This document shows positions 16,878 through 25,860 of a stretch of DNA of 64,000 bases, piece after piece (position 1 is the stretch's first letter; every line of letters begins with the position of its first letter). The notes beneath the pieces are model-generated. The model saw nothing but the letters and a program-made list of their open reading frames with translations, was not told the origin of the DNA and searched no databases. A program made the translations under genes and the position numbers. The stretch spans positions 62,001-126,000 of the forward strand of contig JBFWUN010000002.1 of the NCBI GenBank assembly GCA_050247235.1, written 5' to 3'. Source of the stretch: CAIKBL01 sp050247235 (GTDB taxonomy: Bacteria > Pseudomonadota > Gammaproteobacteria > Ga0077536).

Positions 16878-17915
16878 TCAGCGGGCAGGCAATTGCGCGA
16901 TGCGCTGTTCGGCAAGTTGCGCTGCGGCCGATCCCGGGAAGCGTTGCACGAGTTCGGTGAGCGACGCGCGGGCCTCGTCGTTCTGGCCGAGCTCCGCGTG
17001 GCTGTAGCCGATCTTCAGCATCGCGTGGGAGAGCTTCTTGCTCGCCGGGTACTGGGACAGCATCTTCTGGTACGCAGGCAACGCCGCCGTGAAGTCCCGC
17101 TTGACGTAGAACGCCTCGGCCAGCCAGAACTGTGCATTGTCACCGTACTGGCTGTTCGGAAACTGCTGCTGAAACGTTTCGAACGCCGCGATCGCGCGGT
17201 CGTATTCGCCCGACTTCAGCAGTGCGAATGCGTCGCGATAGGCGGTCTCGGACGCGGCATCATCTGTCGTGATCGGCGCCTGCATGGGTGCGACCGGGGC
17301 GTCAGGTGTCGAGACTGGCGCCGGTGTCTCCTGCATGCCCGGGGGAAGCGGTTGCACGGCCATCTGGCCGGGTGCCGGCAACATTCCTTGTCCGGGATCC
17401 GACGTCGGGCCCGGGGGTGGCGCTACCGCGAGCCCGGTCACCGGGTCTACCGCCGGGGACGCGGGGGCATCCGTTGCGACCGCCGCGGGGCGCGACGTTT
17501 CGGTCTGCACCTGCAAGTCGCCCTGGGACGCCGGCGTGCCCGCCACCGCATCGGCGGCCGGCGGCGCGAGCACGGGCAATGCAGGCGTCTGGGCGGTACC
17601 CTGACCGGCGCCAGGCAGCACCCGCAACCGCTGGTCGAGATCGTTGTAAGTCGCCGCCTGCGACTTCCGGAGCTGTTCGAGCGCGAACGCCTGGTTCTCG
17701 AGCTCGCCGCGGAGGCCCGCGATCTCCCGCTTGAGGCTGTCGATTTCCTGCAGGAGATCGAGCAGGCCGCGGTTGCTCAACGTCTGTTCGAGCTTGGCAA
17801 CCCGACCCGCCAGATCGGAGGACTGCGCCACGCCAACACACGGTGCCGCGCTCAGTGCGAGCGCCAGCACCAGCACAGAAACGGGTCTTTCACGGGGAGG
17901 ACAACGTGCGGACAT
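16878..17915 (-). CDS. cpoB: CpoB/YbgF, Tol-Pal system coordinator
   Basis: A 345-residue periplasmic protein. It has a signal peptide (VLVLALALSAAPCVGVAQ), an N-terminal coiled coil (LAGRVAKLEQTLSNRGLLDL through LEQLRKSQ), a long Pro/Ala-rich linker (about 100-215) and C-terminal TPR repeats (AYRDAFALLKSGEYDRAIAA, LAEAFYVKRDFTAALPAY). CpoB joins the Tol system to peptidoglycan synthesis during division. The linker is longer than in E. coli YbgF (about 263 aa total). Confidence 0.92.
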   Translation of the reverse strand: MSARCPPRERPVSVLVLALALSAAPCVGVAQSSDLAGRVAKLEQTLSNRGLLDLLQEIDSLKREIAGLRGELENQAFALEQLRKSQAATYNDLDQRLRVLPGAGQGTAQTPALPVLAPPAADAVAGTPASQGDLQVQTETSRPAAVATDAPASPAVDPVTGLAVAPPPGPTSDPGQGMLPAPGQMAVQPLPPGMQETPAPVSTPDAPVAPMQAPITTDDAASETAYRDAFALLKSGEYDRAIAAFETFQQQFPNSQYGDNAQFWLAEAFYVKRDFTAALPAYQKMLSQYPASKKLSHAMLKIGYSHAELGQNDEARASLTELVQRFPGSAAAQLAEQRIAQLPAR

Positions 17916-17940
17916 GGGCGCGTGCTCCGGAAGATACCGC

Positions 17941-18486
17941 TCAGGGATACACGATCTCGACCCGGCGATTCAGGCCGTACGCCTGTTCATCGTGCCCCTC
18001 GGCAACCGGACGCTCCTCGCCGTAACTGACCGTGCGGATCTGACCGGCATTCGCGCCCAGCAGCACCAGCTGGCGACGTACCGCCAACGCACGGCGTTCA
18101 CCGAGCGCGAGGTTGTATTCAGGCGTGCCGCGTTCGTCGGCGTGCCCTTCGAGCGCGATCGACGTCCCCGGGTTGGCCGCCAGGTAGGACGCATGGGCTT
18201 GCACCACGCCCTCGAAGTCGCCGCGTATGGTGGTGCTGTCGTAGTCGAAATAAATGACCCTGGTCGACAGCGGGCTGCTCGGATCGTTGAGCGCACTGGC
18301 GCCCGACCCGGTCCCGTCGTCCATGCCCTGGCTGCGGGCGGCATCGATGTCGCTCATCTCGCCGCTGGAGATGCCGCGGTTCTCCACGGCCGCGCTTCCG
18401 GTCGATTTCTTGTCAAGGCTGGAACAGCCCGACACACCGAATACCACCAGCGCCGCCAGCATCGCGTTGCGCACAAACCGCGTCAT
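17941..18486 (-). CDS. pal: Pal, peptidoglycan-associated lipoprotein
   Basis: A 181-residue lipoprotein with lipobox VSGC and a C-terminal OmpA-like domain (VIYFDYDSTTIRGDF, ALEGHADERGTPEYNLALGE, RRVEIVYP). Pal anchors the outer membrane to peptidoglycan and is released by TolB binding. It lies between tolB and cpoB in the usual order. Confidence 0.95.
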   Translation of the reverse strand: MTRFVRNAMLAALVVFGVSGCSSLDKKSTGSAAVENRGISSGEMSDIDAARSQGMDDGTGSGASALNDPSSPLSTRVIYFDYDSTTIRGDFEGVVQAHASYLAANPGTSIALEGHADERGTPEYNLALGERRALAVRRQLVLLGANAGQIRTVSYGEERPVAEGHDEQAYGLNRRVEIVYP

Positions 18487-18559
18487 GTCGTTTACTCCTC
18501 AATCGAATCGGTTGATCGACTTGATGCGCCAGTCCGGACGCGGAGCTGGCGACGAAATC

Positions 18560-19870
18560 CTACTTCCTGAACGGACCCCATGCCGGTTCACGTACCTGGC
18601 CACGCTGGAGCGCGAGCCGTTGCTTGACCGTGCCATCGACCGAGGTTGCCGCGAGTTCGGTGCCGCGGCCGCCCATTGTGGCATAAATGATCATGCTGCC
18701 GTTCGGCGCGAAGCTCGGCGATTCGTCCAGGTTTCCGCCGGTGATCGCGCGGCTGCGTCCGCTCTCGAGATCGAAGACCGCGATTCGAAAACCGCTCCCG
18801 CCGCTGACCAGGACCAGCGATCTGCCGTCGGGTGAATAGCTCGCGCGCGCATTGTAATCACCCGCGTTGAAAGTCACACGCTGCTGGGGACCGCCAGCCG
18901 GAGACACGCGATAGATCTGAGGACTGCCCCCGCGATCGGACGTGAAGACGATGGTCTGCCCGTCCGGTGACCACGCCGGCTCGGTATCGATGGCACCGTC
19001 GGTGGTCAGGCGGGTCTGCTGCCCGCTCCCGAGTTCCACGACGTAGATGTCGGGGTTACCTTCCTTGGAACGCGTGACCGCGAGCCGCTGGCCGTCCGGC
19101 GAGAACGCCGGGGAACTGTTGATCCCGGCGCCGGACACGACCTTCTGTCGCTGGCCACTGCGCACGTCCTGCACGTAGATCGCCGAGTTGCGCTCCTCGA
19201 AGGACACGTAGGCCAGGCGGTTGCCGTCGGGCGACCACGCCGGTGACAGCACCGGCTGCCGGGACTCCAGAATGGTCTTCGCGTTGTATCCATCGGCGTC
19301 GGCTATCTGCAGCCGATAGGTCGAGTCCTTCGGCCCCCGGCGTTCCACCGTCACGTACGCGATGCGGGTGGAAAACGCACCCTTGGTCTTCAACAGCGTC
19401 TCGTAGATGATGTCGCTGATGTGATGTGCCGTCAGGCGCAGGTTGGACACGTGCGACGGAATCTGGAATCCGGCGATCTGCTTGCCGGTGAACACGTCCA
19501 GCAACCGGAATTCAACGAGGTAGCCGCCGTCACCCGTCGCACTGATCCGCCCGATCACGAGATTGTCCATGCCGAGCACGCGCCAATCCTTGTAGTTCAC
19601 CTGCGCCACATCGGCAGGCTGCGCCGGCAGGTCCTCGCGAGGCATCGGTTCGAAACTGCCGCTGCGGGTCAGGTCGTTGGAAATCACCTGCGCAAGGTCT
19701 TCCGGCAGCGGCGCGCCGCTCCACGCGAATGGGACGACTGCAATCGGCAACGCCCCCTCGACGCCCTGGGTGATGCGGATTTCGAGCGGACCCTTGGGCG
19801 CCGTCTGCGCAGCGGCGGAAAGCCCCCACAGCAGCATGGATAAGGCAAGGACGTTTCTCATCACGGTCAT
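18560..19870 (-). CDS. tolB: TolB, periplasmic beta-propeller of Tol-Pal
   Basis: A 436-residue protein. The start at 19870 is chosen because CGGAG lies just upstream and because MTVMRNVLALSMLLWGLSAA is a signal peptide. After an N-terminal domain, repeated PAWSPDGQTIVF-like units (for example LSPAWSPDGNRLAYVS) form the six-bladed propeller. It cycles between Pal and TolA. It lies 13 bp after tolA. Confidence 0.95.
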   Translation of the reverse strand: MTVMRNVLALSMLLWGLSAAAQTAPKGPLEIRITQGVEGALPIAVVPFAWSGAPLPEDLAQVISNDLTRSGSFEPMPREDLPAQPADVAQVNYKDWRVLGMDNLVIGRISATGDGGYLVEFRLLDVFTGKQIAGFQIPSHVSNLRLTAHHISDIIYETLLKTKGAFSTRIAYVTVERRGPKDSTYRLQIADADGYNAKTILESRQPVLSPAWSPDGNRLAYVSFEERNSAIYVQDVRSGQRQKVVSGAGINSSPAFSPDGQRLAVTRSKEGNPDIYVVELGSGQQTRLTTDGAIDTEPAWSPDGQTIVFTSDRGGSPQIYRVSPAGGPQQRVTFNAGDYNARASYSPDGRSLVLVSGGSGFRIAVFDLESGRSRAITGGNLDESPSFAPNGSMIIYATMGGRGTELAATSVDGTVKQRLALQRGQVREPAWGPFRK

Positions 19871-19883
19871 GGCACTCCGTTGT

Positions 19884-20882
19884 CTACGGCTCGAACACCA
19901 GGTTGAACTCACGCATCTGCTGGAGCAGGCGCGGCTCCTCCGGTACCGGCAGGGGGGACGCCTTGCGCACTGCAGTCTCGGCCTGGCGATCGAACACCGC
20001 ATTGCCGCTCGACTGGATGACGCGCGCTTCGACGACATCTCCACCCGGAATCACGCGCACGAAGAGCGTGCATTTTAGCCCCGGCGGCAGGCCCGGAGGA
20101 TAAACGAACCCGCCTTCGATCGCCGCCTGGATGCGCGCCATGTAGCGCTGGAGCTGGGTCGCGTCCTGGCTCGCCTGCAACGCCGCTTCCTCGGCGGCAA
20201 GCGCGTCCTGCAGCGCCTTCTCGGCAGCAGCGGCTTCGGCGCGCTGCTTCTCCTCGGCCTTGCGTCGGGCGTCCTCTTCCGCCTTGCGCCGCTTGGCCTC
20301 CTCGGCCTTTTTCCGCGCTTCCTCTTCTTCTCTCTTCTTCCTGGCGTCAGCTTCCGCCTTGGCTTTCGCCTCTTCCTCCTTGCGCTTTTCGGCGGCCTGG
20401 CGCGCCTCTTCCTCCGCCTTCTTCTTCTCCGCCTCGGCCCGCTTCTTGGCCAGCGCCGCGTCGGCCTTTTCCTGCTCGAGCCGCTTCTTGTCCTCCTCGA
20501 GCTGGCGATTCTGGCTCTCCCGTTCGCGTTTCTCCGCTTCCTGGGTCTTCCTCAGCAGCTCGAGCTTGCGCTGTTCCTCTCGCACACGCGCTTCGGCTTC
20601 GAGTTCACGCTGCTTTGCAGCCTCCTCCTTCCGCTTCTCGGCAGTCCGCAGCTTGCGGACTTCCTCTTCGACTTTCCGGCTGTCCACCGCCGTCGCCTGC
20701 ATGACGTTCGGAGCCGCCGCGGGCGTGATGACGTTGTCCGACTTCCAGTCAATGCCGATCACGACCACCACGATCAGGACCGTGTGTAGCAGTACGGAAT
20801 AGTAGAAGGCCCGGCCCTGGCCGGAGCGCGGCTGCCGCGACCGGGCCTCTGGGCGTTCCTTCTCGGGAGACCTGCGTGCCAT
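19884..20882 (-). CDS. tolA: TolA, inner-membrane spanning protein
   Basis: A 332-residue protein from the ATG at 20882 (GGTGAG seven bases upstream); a GTG at 20894 overlapping the tolR stop is an alternative. It has one transmembrane helix (YYSVLLHTVLIVVVVIGI), a long Lys/Glu/Ala-rich helix (about 70-230) spanning the periplasm, and a C-terminal domain with YPPGLPPGLKCTLFVRVIPG and AVRKASPLPVP. It transmits TolQR force to TolB and Pal at the outer membrane. Confidence 0.94.
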   Translation of the reverse strand: MARRSPEKERPEARSRQPRSGQGRAFYYSVLLHTVLIVVVVIGIDWKSDNVITPAAAPNVMQATAVDSRKVEEEVRKLRTAEKRKEEAAKQRELEAEARVREEQRKLELLRKTQEAEKRERESQNRQLEEDKKRLEQEKADAALAKKRAEAEKKKAEEEARQAAEKRKEEEAKAKAEADARKKREEEEARKKAEEAKRRKAEEDARRKAEEKQRAEAAAAEKALQDALAAEEAALQASQDATQLQRYMARIQAAIEGGFVYPPGLPPGLKCTLFVRVIPGGDVVEARVIQSSGNAVFDRQAETAVRKASPLPVPEEPRLLQQMREFNLVFEP

Positions 20883-20890
20883 CGGAGAGC

Positions 20891-21331
20891 TCACCTGGCA
20901 GGTGGCGGCTCGGTCAGCAGGCCGACGTTCTTCACGCCCGCCCCCTGCATCAGGGCCATCACCTCGACCACCCGCCCGTACGGCACACCGGCGTCTCCGC
21001 GGACGAGAAAGTCGGTCATCGGCTTGTATTTGGCGACACCCGCCACCCGTGCGAGCAATGCTTCCTCGTCGATCGGTTCAGCGGGATTCTCCCCGAGATC
21101 GATATACAGATTGCCGTCCGCATCGATGCTGATGATGACGGGTTCATTCTCCGAAGGCTGGATCACCTCCGAGGGAGCCTGCGGCAGATCGACCTTCACG
21201 CCCTGTGTGATCAGTGGCGCGGTGATCATGAAGATGATCAGCAGCACCAGCGTGACGTCGATGTAGGGTACGACGTTCATCTCCGCCATCAGCCGCTTGC
21301 CGCGCTTGCCGCGTTGGATCACGTTCGCCAC
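20891..21331 (-). CDS. tolR: TolR, proton-channel subunit
   Basis: A 146-residue ExbD/TolR protein. The single helix PYIDVTLVLLIIFMITAPL carries the conserved membrane Asp for proton flow. The periplasmic part has ISIDADGNLYID and DFLVRGDAGVPYG. It works with TolQ, and the gene lies nine bases after tolQ. Confidence 0.95.
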   Translation of the reverse strand: MANVIQRGKRGKRLMAEMNVVPYIDVTLVLLIIFMITAPLITQGVKVDLPQAPSEVIQPSENEPVIISIDADGNLYIDLGENPAEPIDEEALLARVAGVAKYKPMTDFLVRGDAGVPYGRVVEVMALMQGAGVKNVGLLTEPPPAR

Positions 21332-21340
21332 GCCGCCCCC

Positions 21341-22015
21341 TCAGGAATGGACCTGGCGTTGGAGAATGGATGCAAACTCCTCGGCAAAGATCTCGTAGCG
21401 CGTCGTCAGGCGGTCGATTTCGCTCGCGAAGCGGTTGTAGAAGATGACTGCCGGGATCGCCGCGAACAGTCCCATCGCGGTAGCGACCAGCGCTTCGGAG
21501 ATGCCAGGCGCGACCATCGCGAGCGTGGCCTGGTGCACGGAACTCAGGCCACGAAACGAATTCATGATGCCCCACACCGTGCCGAACAGCCCGATATAAG
21601 GGCTGACCGAGCCGACCGTCGCGAGCATCGGCAGGTTCGCTTCCAGTTCCTCGAGTTCGCGGCTCACCGCGATACGCATTGCGCGCTGCGCTCCCTCGAG
21701 CACCATTTCGGGCGCGATCCCGTCCCTCTTCCGGAGGCGGGCGAACTCGCGGAAACCCGCCTCGAAGATGCGCTGGAGCCCGTCGGAGGCATGACGCTGC
21801 TGGCTGATTCGATTGAACAGTGCGGTGAGATCCTCGGCCGACCAGAACTGGTCCTCGAAGCTCTTCGCCACACGCCTGGCATCCTTCAGTTCGCGTCGTT
21901 TGCGAATCACCAGCGCCCATGAGGCCACCGAGGCCAGCAGCAGCGCAAGCATCACGAGCTTGACGAGCAGGCTCGCCCCCAGGATCAGACTGGCGATCGA
22001 CAGATCAGCATGCAT
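21341..22015 (-). CDS. tolQ: TolQ, proton-channel subunit
   Basis: A 224-residue ExbB/TolQ protein with three transmembrane helices. The conserved segments are LATVGSVSPYIGLFGTVWG and the last helix ALVATAMGLFAAIPAVIFYN. It forms the stator pentamer around TolR. It overlaps ybgC by 11 bp. Confidence 0.95.
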   Translation of the reverse strand: MHADLSIASLILGASLLVKLVMLALLLASVASWALVIRKRRELKDARRVAKSFEDQFWSAEDLTALFNRISQQRHASDGLQRIFEAGFREFARLRKRDGIAPEMVLEGAQRAMRIAVSRELEELEANLPMLATVGSVSPYIGLFGTVWGIMNSFRGLSSVHQATLAMVAPGISEALVATAMGLFAAIPAVIFYNRFASEIDRLTTRYEIFAEEFASILQRQVHS

Positions 22016-22415
22016 GCTTGATTCTCGAAAAGATTTCGTCGGGCATCCGCATCGCGGACATCGCGCGATAGTTCACGCATCCCACCCGCACGTCACCGCG
22101 GCAGAGCAGGGTGCCATTCTCGTGCAGGATCTCCTGCACGAATTCCACGCTCGCTCGCCCGCAACGGGCCACGCGGCAGCTCGCGACGAGCGCATCGTTG
22201 AAGCGTGCCGGGCGCACGAACTCGAGGCTGGCTGACCGCACCACGAAGGCGAGCTGATGGTGACGCGCGAGCGCATCCTGCTCAAATCCCAGCCGGCGCA
22301 ACCACTCGGTGCGCGCGCGCTCCATGAACCTGAGATAGTTCGCGTGGTACACGATGCCCGCGGCGTCGGTGTCCTCGTAGTACACGCGGATCGGGAGACG
22401 GAATTCCTGTATCAC
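22005..22415 (-). CDS. ybgC: YbgC, acyl-CoA thioesterase
   Basis: A 136-residue hotdog-fold thioesterase. The 4-hydroxybenzoyl-CoA-thioesterase-type active site is YYEDTDAAGIVYHANYL, with the catalytic Asp in DTDAAG. YbgC hydrolyses short-chain or fatty acyl-CoA and is linked to phospholipid metabolism. It heads the tol operon, five bases after ruvB. Confidence 0.94.
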   Translation of the reverse strand: MIQEFRLPIRVYYEDTDAAGIVYHANYLRFMERARTEWLRRLGFEQDALARHHQLAFVVRSASLEFVRPARFNDALVASCRVARCGRASVEFVQEILHENGTLLCRGDVRVGCVNYRAMSAMRMPDEIFSRIKHAC

Positions 22416-22420
22416 GCGAG

Positions 22421-23461
22421 CTAATCGAGTCCGTCGAACAGGTCAGGTGCAGGTGCCAGCGCGCTCGCGGGCGGCGCCAGGCCGAAATGCTGCCAGGCGA
22501 GCCTGGTCGCCATCCGGCCACGCGCGGTGCGCACGAGATAACCTTGCTGGATCAGGAAAGGCTCCAGGACATCCTCGATCGTGCCGCGTTCCTCGCTGAG
22601 TGCGGCGGCGAGACTGTCGACGCCGACCGGTCCGCCGTCAAACTTCTGCATGATCGTCAGCAGCAGCTTGCGGTCCATGAGATCGAACCCTTGCGCGTCC
22701 ACGTTCAGCAGGTCGAGCGCGCGGGCGGCCACTTCACTGTTCAGCCGGCCATCGGCCTTCACCTGCGCGTAGTCACGGGCTCTCCGCAGCAGGCGGTTCG
22801 CGATGCGCGGTGTGCCGCGCGAGCGGCCGGCGATCTCGTGGGCGCCCTCGGCGTCGATGGAAACCTGCAGGATGCCCGCGGCCCGGCTGACGATGTGGGC
22901 GAGATCCTGCGTTGCGTAGAATTCGAGGCGCTGCACGATGCCGAAGCGATCGCGCAGCGGCGAGGTCAACAGGCCCGCCCGCGTGGTGGCGCCGATCAGT
23001 GTGAATGGTGGCAGGTCGAGCTTGAGAGCCCGCGCAGCAGGGCCTTCGCCGATCATGATATCCAGTTGGAAATCCTCCATCGCCGGGTAGAGGATCTCCT
23101 CCACCACCGGGCTCAGGCGATGGATCTCGTCGATGAACAGCACGTCCCGGGGCTCCAGGTTCGTCAGCAGGGCCGCGAGGTCTCCCGGTCGTTCGAGCAC
23201 GGGGCCCGAGGTCTGCCGCAGGTTCACGCCAAGTTCGTTCGCGATGATGTGTGCGAGCGTGGTCTTGCCGAGTCCGGGGGGACCGAAGATCAGGACGTGG
23301 TCGAGCGCCTCGCCACGCTGACGGGCCGCGCCGACGAATATCTCCATCTGCTCGTGTACCGCGGGCTGGCCGATGTAGTCCGCGAGGCGGCGCGGGCGGA
23401 TCGCGAGATCGAGCGCGTTTTCGTCCACGCTGGCGGCAGGTGACGTGAGGCGATTGGACAT
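22421..23461 (-). CDS. ruvB: RuvB, Holliday junction branch-migration helicase
   Basis: A 346-residue AAA+ ATPase. Walker A is GPPGLGKTTLAH, Walker B is VLFIDEIHRL, sensor 1 follows LIGATTRAG, and the C-terminal winged helix holds GTIEDVLEPFLIQQGY. It drives branch migration with RuvA. It lies 79 bp after ruvA and directly precedes ybgC, so DNA-repair and tol genes may share a transcript. Confidence 0.97.
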   Translation of the reverse strand: MSNRLTSPAASVDENALDLAIRPRRLADYIGQPAVHEQMEIFVGAARQRGEALDHVLIFGPPGLGKTTLAHIIANELGVNLRQTSGPVLERPGDLAALLTNLEPRDVLFIDEIHRLSPVVEEILYPAMEDFQLDIMIGEGPAARALKLDLPPFTLIGATTRAGLLTSPLRDRFGIVQRLEFYATQDLAHIVSRAAGILQVSIDAEGAHEIAGRSRGTPRIANRLLRRARDYAQVKADGRLNSEVAARALDLLNVDAQGFDLMDRKLLLTIMQKFDGGPVGVDSLAAALSEERGTIEDVLEPFLIQQGYLVRTARGRMATRLAWQHFGLAPPASALAPAPDLFDGLD

Positions 23462-23540
23462 CGGCTAGGCGTTCGCGGACCGGCGCGCAGTGTAGCGCAC
23501 GGGAATGAACTTGGGATTAACCCGTCGCATGCCGCGCAAA

Positions 23541-24143
23541 TCAGCTCTTGGCGAGCCCGCGCAGCACTTCGCGGATGATGGTCTCGCTCGTCTTGTCCGG
23601 TCCCTCCACCGCGTGCACGAGCCGGCTGGCCTCCTGCGGCTTGTAACCGAGCGCGATCAGTCCGCTGACGGCATCCGCCACCGCGTCGGGGACAGAAACG
23701 CTCGGCGCCGCGGGCAGCGCGATCGCGGTCCCATCGGCCCAGTCCGCCACGCGGTCCCGCATCTCGACCAGCAGTCGCTCGGCGGTCTTCTTGCCGATGC
23801 CCGGCAGGCTCGTCAGCCGCGCCGTGTCGGCGCGCTGGATACACACGACGAACTCGTCAGGCTGGATACCGGACAGGATCGTGAGCGCCATCCGCGCACC
23901 GACACCATTGACCTTCAACAGGCTCTGGAAGAGACGTCGCTCGGCCTGGGTTGCGAAACCGAACAGGAGATGCGCGTCCTCGCGCACGATGAGCTGGGTA
24001 TGCAGCGTGACCTCGGCGCCGGGTTCCGGCAGCGCCCAGAACGTCGTCATCGACGCTTCGACTTCGTAGCCCACGCCGTGACAGTCGACGAGCAATCGCG
24101 GGGGAGCCTTTTCCACCAGCACGCCACGGAGACGCCCGATCAC
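23541..24143 (-). CDS. ruvA: RuvA, Holliday junction-binding protein
   Basis: A 200-residue protein starting MIGRLRGVLVEKAPPRLLVD at a GTG (24143) that overlaps the ruvC stop as GTGA. It has the OB-fold N-terminal domain, helix-hairpin-helix motifs (LLKVNGVGARMALTILSG, LTSLPGIGKKTAERLLVEM) and a C-terminal RuvB-binding domain (ALGYKPQEASRLV). It positions RuvB on the junction. A longer in-frame reading exists upstream but lies within ruvC. Confidence 0.96.
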   Translation of the reverse strand: MIGRLRGVLVEKAPPRLLVDCHGVGYEVEASMTTFWALPEPGAEVTLHTQLIVREDAHLLFGFATQAERRLFQSLLKVNGVGARMALTILSGIQPDEFVVCIQRADTARLTSLPGIGKKTAERLLVEMRDRVADWADGTAIALPAAPSVSVPDAVADAVSGLIALGYKPQEASRLVHAVEGPDKTSETIIREVLRGLAKS

Positions 24144-24658
24144 AGGAACCGCCCCCCGCGCGCGCGGTACGCGCCGTGTACCGCCATCAGGCCCTGGCGG
24201 GTGTGGCCGTGACAGAGCGCGATGGCGAGCGCATCGGCTGCGTCGGTCCGCGGCGATTCGGGAAGCGCAAGCAGCGTCCTGACCATGTGTTGCACCTGTC
24301 CCTTGTCCGCGTGACCGCGCCCGACGATTGCCTGCTTGATCTCGTTCGGGGCGTACTCGAACACGGCAAGCCCCGCCTTGGCCACCGCAACCAGCGCCGC
24401 GCCACGCGCCTGACCGAGCTTCAGAGCTGACTCGACATTGCGGTTCACGAATACCTTCTCGACTGCCGCCTCTGCGGGTTGGTGCGCCTGCAGAACATCC
24501 CCCAGCACATCGAAGATCCGGCACAAGCGATCGGCGAACGGCAGTTCTCCGACTTCGATGCACCCGTGGGCGATGTGCGTGGCGCGCTGACGATCCATGC
24601 GGATCACGCCGTAGCCGGTGATCCGGGAACCGGGATCGATGCCCAGGATGAGTGTCAT
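24140..24658 (-). CDS. ruvC: RuvC, Holliday junction resolvase
   Basis: A 172-residue endonuclease. It begins MTLILGIDPGSRITGYGVI, with the first catalytic Asp in GIDPGS. The other acidic residues are in AAVEKVFVNRNV and near the C-terminus in DAADALAIALCH. It cuts junctions made by RecA pairing. First of ruvC-ruvA-ruvB. Confidence 0.96.
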   Translation of the reverse strand: MTLILGIDPGSRITGYGVIRMDRQRATHIAHGCIEVGELPFADRLCRIFDVLGDVLQAHQPAEAAVEKVFVNRNVESALKLGQARGAALVAVAKAGLAVFEYAPNEIKQAIVGRGHADKGQVQHMVRTLLALPESPRTDAADALAIALCHGHTRQGLMAVHGAYRARGGRFL

Positions 24659-24690
24659 CGGGGGCGCTGAGCCGGAATTCGCGCCACCCG

Positions 24691-25773
24691 TCAGGCGTCG
24701 TTGTTGCCGAGGACGACCTTGTGCCGGGACGCCGCGAAATCGAGCAGGCGTCGGATCGGGACCACCGCGCGCGCGACGATGTCGGCCGGCACTTGGATCT
24801 CGTTGCGTCCGTCACGCAAGGTCGCGGCGAGCTTGCGCAACCCGTTCATCGCCATCCACGGGCAATGCGCGCAGCTGCGGCACGTGGCGGAATTGCCGGC
24901 GGTCGGCGCCTCGATCAGGATCTTGTCCGGCGCGGCCTGCCGCATCTTGTAGAAGATGCCCTTGTCGGTCGCGACGATGAACTCGCGTGCCGACAGCGTC
25001 CTGACTGCATTGATGAGACCGGTCGTGGAACTCACGACGTCGGCCTGCGCAATCACCGAGGGCGGAGATTCGGGATGCACGAGCACCTTGGCCGCCGGGT
25101 GGGCCGCGCGGAGGTCGGCGAGTTCGCGCCCCTTGAACTCCTCGTGCACGATGCAGGCGCCGTTCCACAGCAGCATGTCCGCCCCGGTCTGCTCGCGGAT
25201 GTAATTGCCGAGGTACTTGTCGGGCGCCCACAGGATCCGTTGTCCCTGTGCCATCAGGTGGCGCACCACATCGAGTGCGCTGCCGGAGGTCACCATCCAG
25301 TCCGCGCGCGCTTTCACGGCGGCGCTCGTGTTCGCGTACACCACCACGGTGCGATCCGGGTGAGCAGCACAGAACGCGTCGAAGGCATCGATGGGGCAGC
25401 CGAGGTCGAGCGAGCACTCAGCCTGCAGATCCGGCATCAGGACCCGCTTTTCCGGGTTCAGGATCTTGGCGGTCTCCCCCATGAAGCGCACCCCTGCGAC
25501 GACCAGGGTCGCCGCCGGATGCTCATGGCCGAAGCGCGCCATGTCGAGCGAATCCGATACGTACCCGCCGGTCTCCTCGGCAAGCGACTGCAAATCGGGG
25601 TCAGTGTAGTAATGCGCCACCAGCACCGCGTTCTCGCGCGCCAGCAGTGTCCGGATCTCGGCGCGCAGTGTCTCGCGCTCGGCGGGGTCAAGCCGTTCAA
25701 TCACCGTCGGCGGCACGTGAAAGGCCGGCACCGGAAGCGCCGCGGTCGCGATCGAATCGGCCTGTGCGTTCAT
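24691..25773 (-). CDS. nadA: NadA, quinolinate synthase
   Basis: A 360-residue iron-sulfur enzyme that condenses iminoaspartate with dihydroxyacetone phosphate in NAD synthesis. Substrate-binding segments include VLVAHYYTDPDLQ and VVYANTSAAVKARADW. Candidate [4Fe-4S] cysteines lie in CSLDLGCP, WNGACIVHE and CRSCAHCPWMAMN. No nadB or nadC is visible nearby. It stands between ruvC and aspS in the same direction. Confidence 0.95.
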   Translation of the reverse strand: MNAQADSIATAALPVPAFHVPPTVIERLDPAERETLRAEIRTLLARENAVLVAHYYTDPDLQSLAEETGGYVSDSLDMARFGHEHPAATLVVAGVRFMGETAKILNPEKRVLMPDLQAECSLDLGCPIDAFDAFCAAHPDRTVVVYANTSAAVKARADWMVTSGSALDVVRHLMAQGQRILWAPDKYLGNYIREQTGADMLLWNGACIVHEEFKGRELADLRAAHPAAKVLVHPESPPSVIAQADVVSSTTGLINAVRTLSAREFIVATDKGIFYKMRQAAPDKILIEAPTAGNSATCRSCAHCPWMAMNGLRKLAATLRDGRNEIQVPADIVARAVVPIRRLLDFAASRHKVVLGNNDA

Positions 25774-25860
25774 CGTCCTACCCCTCCGCGTGCCGGGAAC
25801 CAGGTCCCCGAGTGCGTTTCGACCACCTTGGCGGCCGCGAATTCGCCGCGTGGCGCGTGG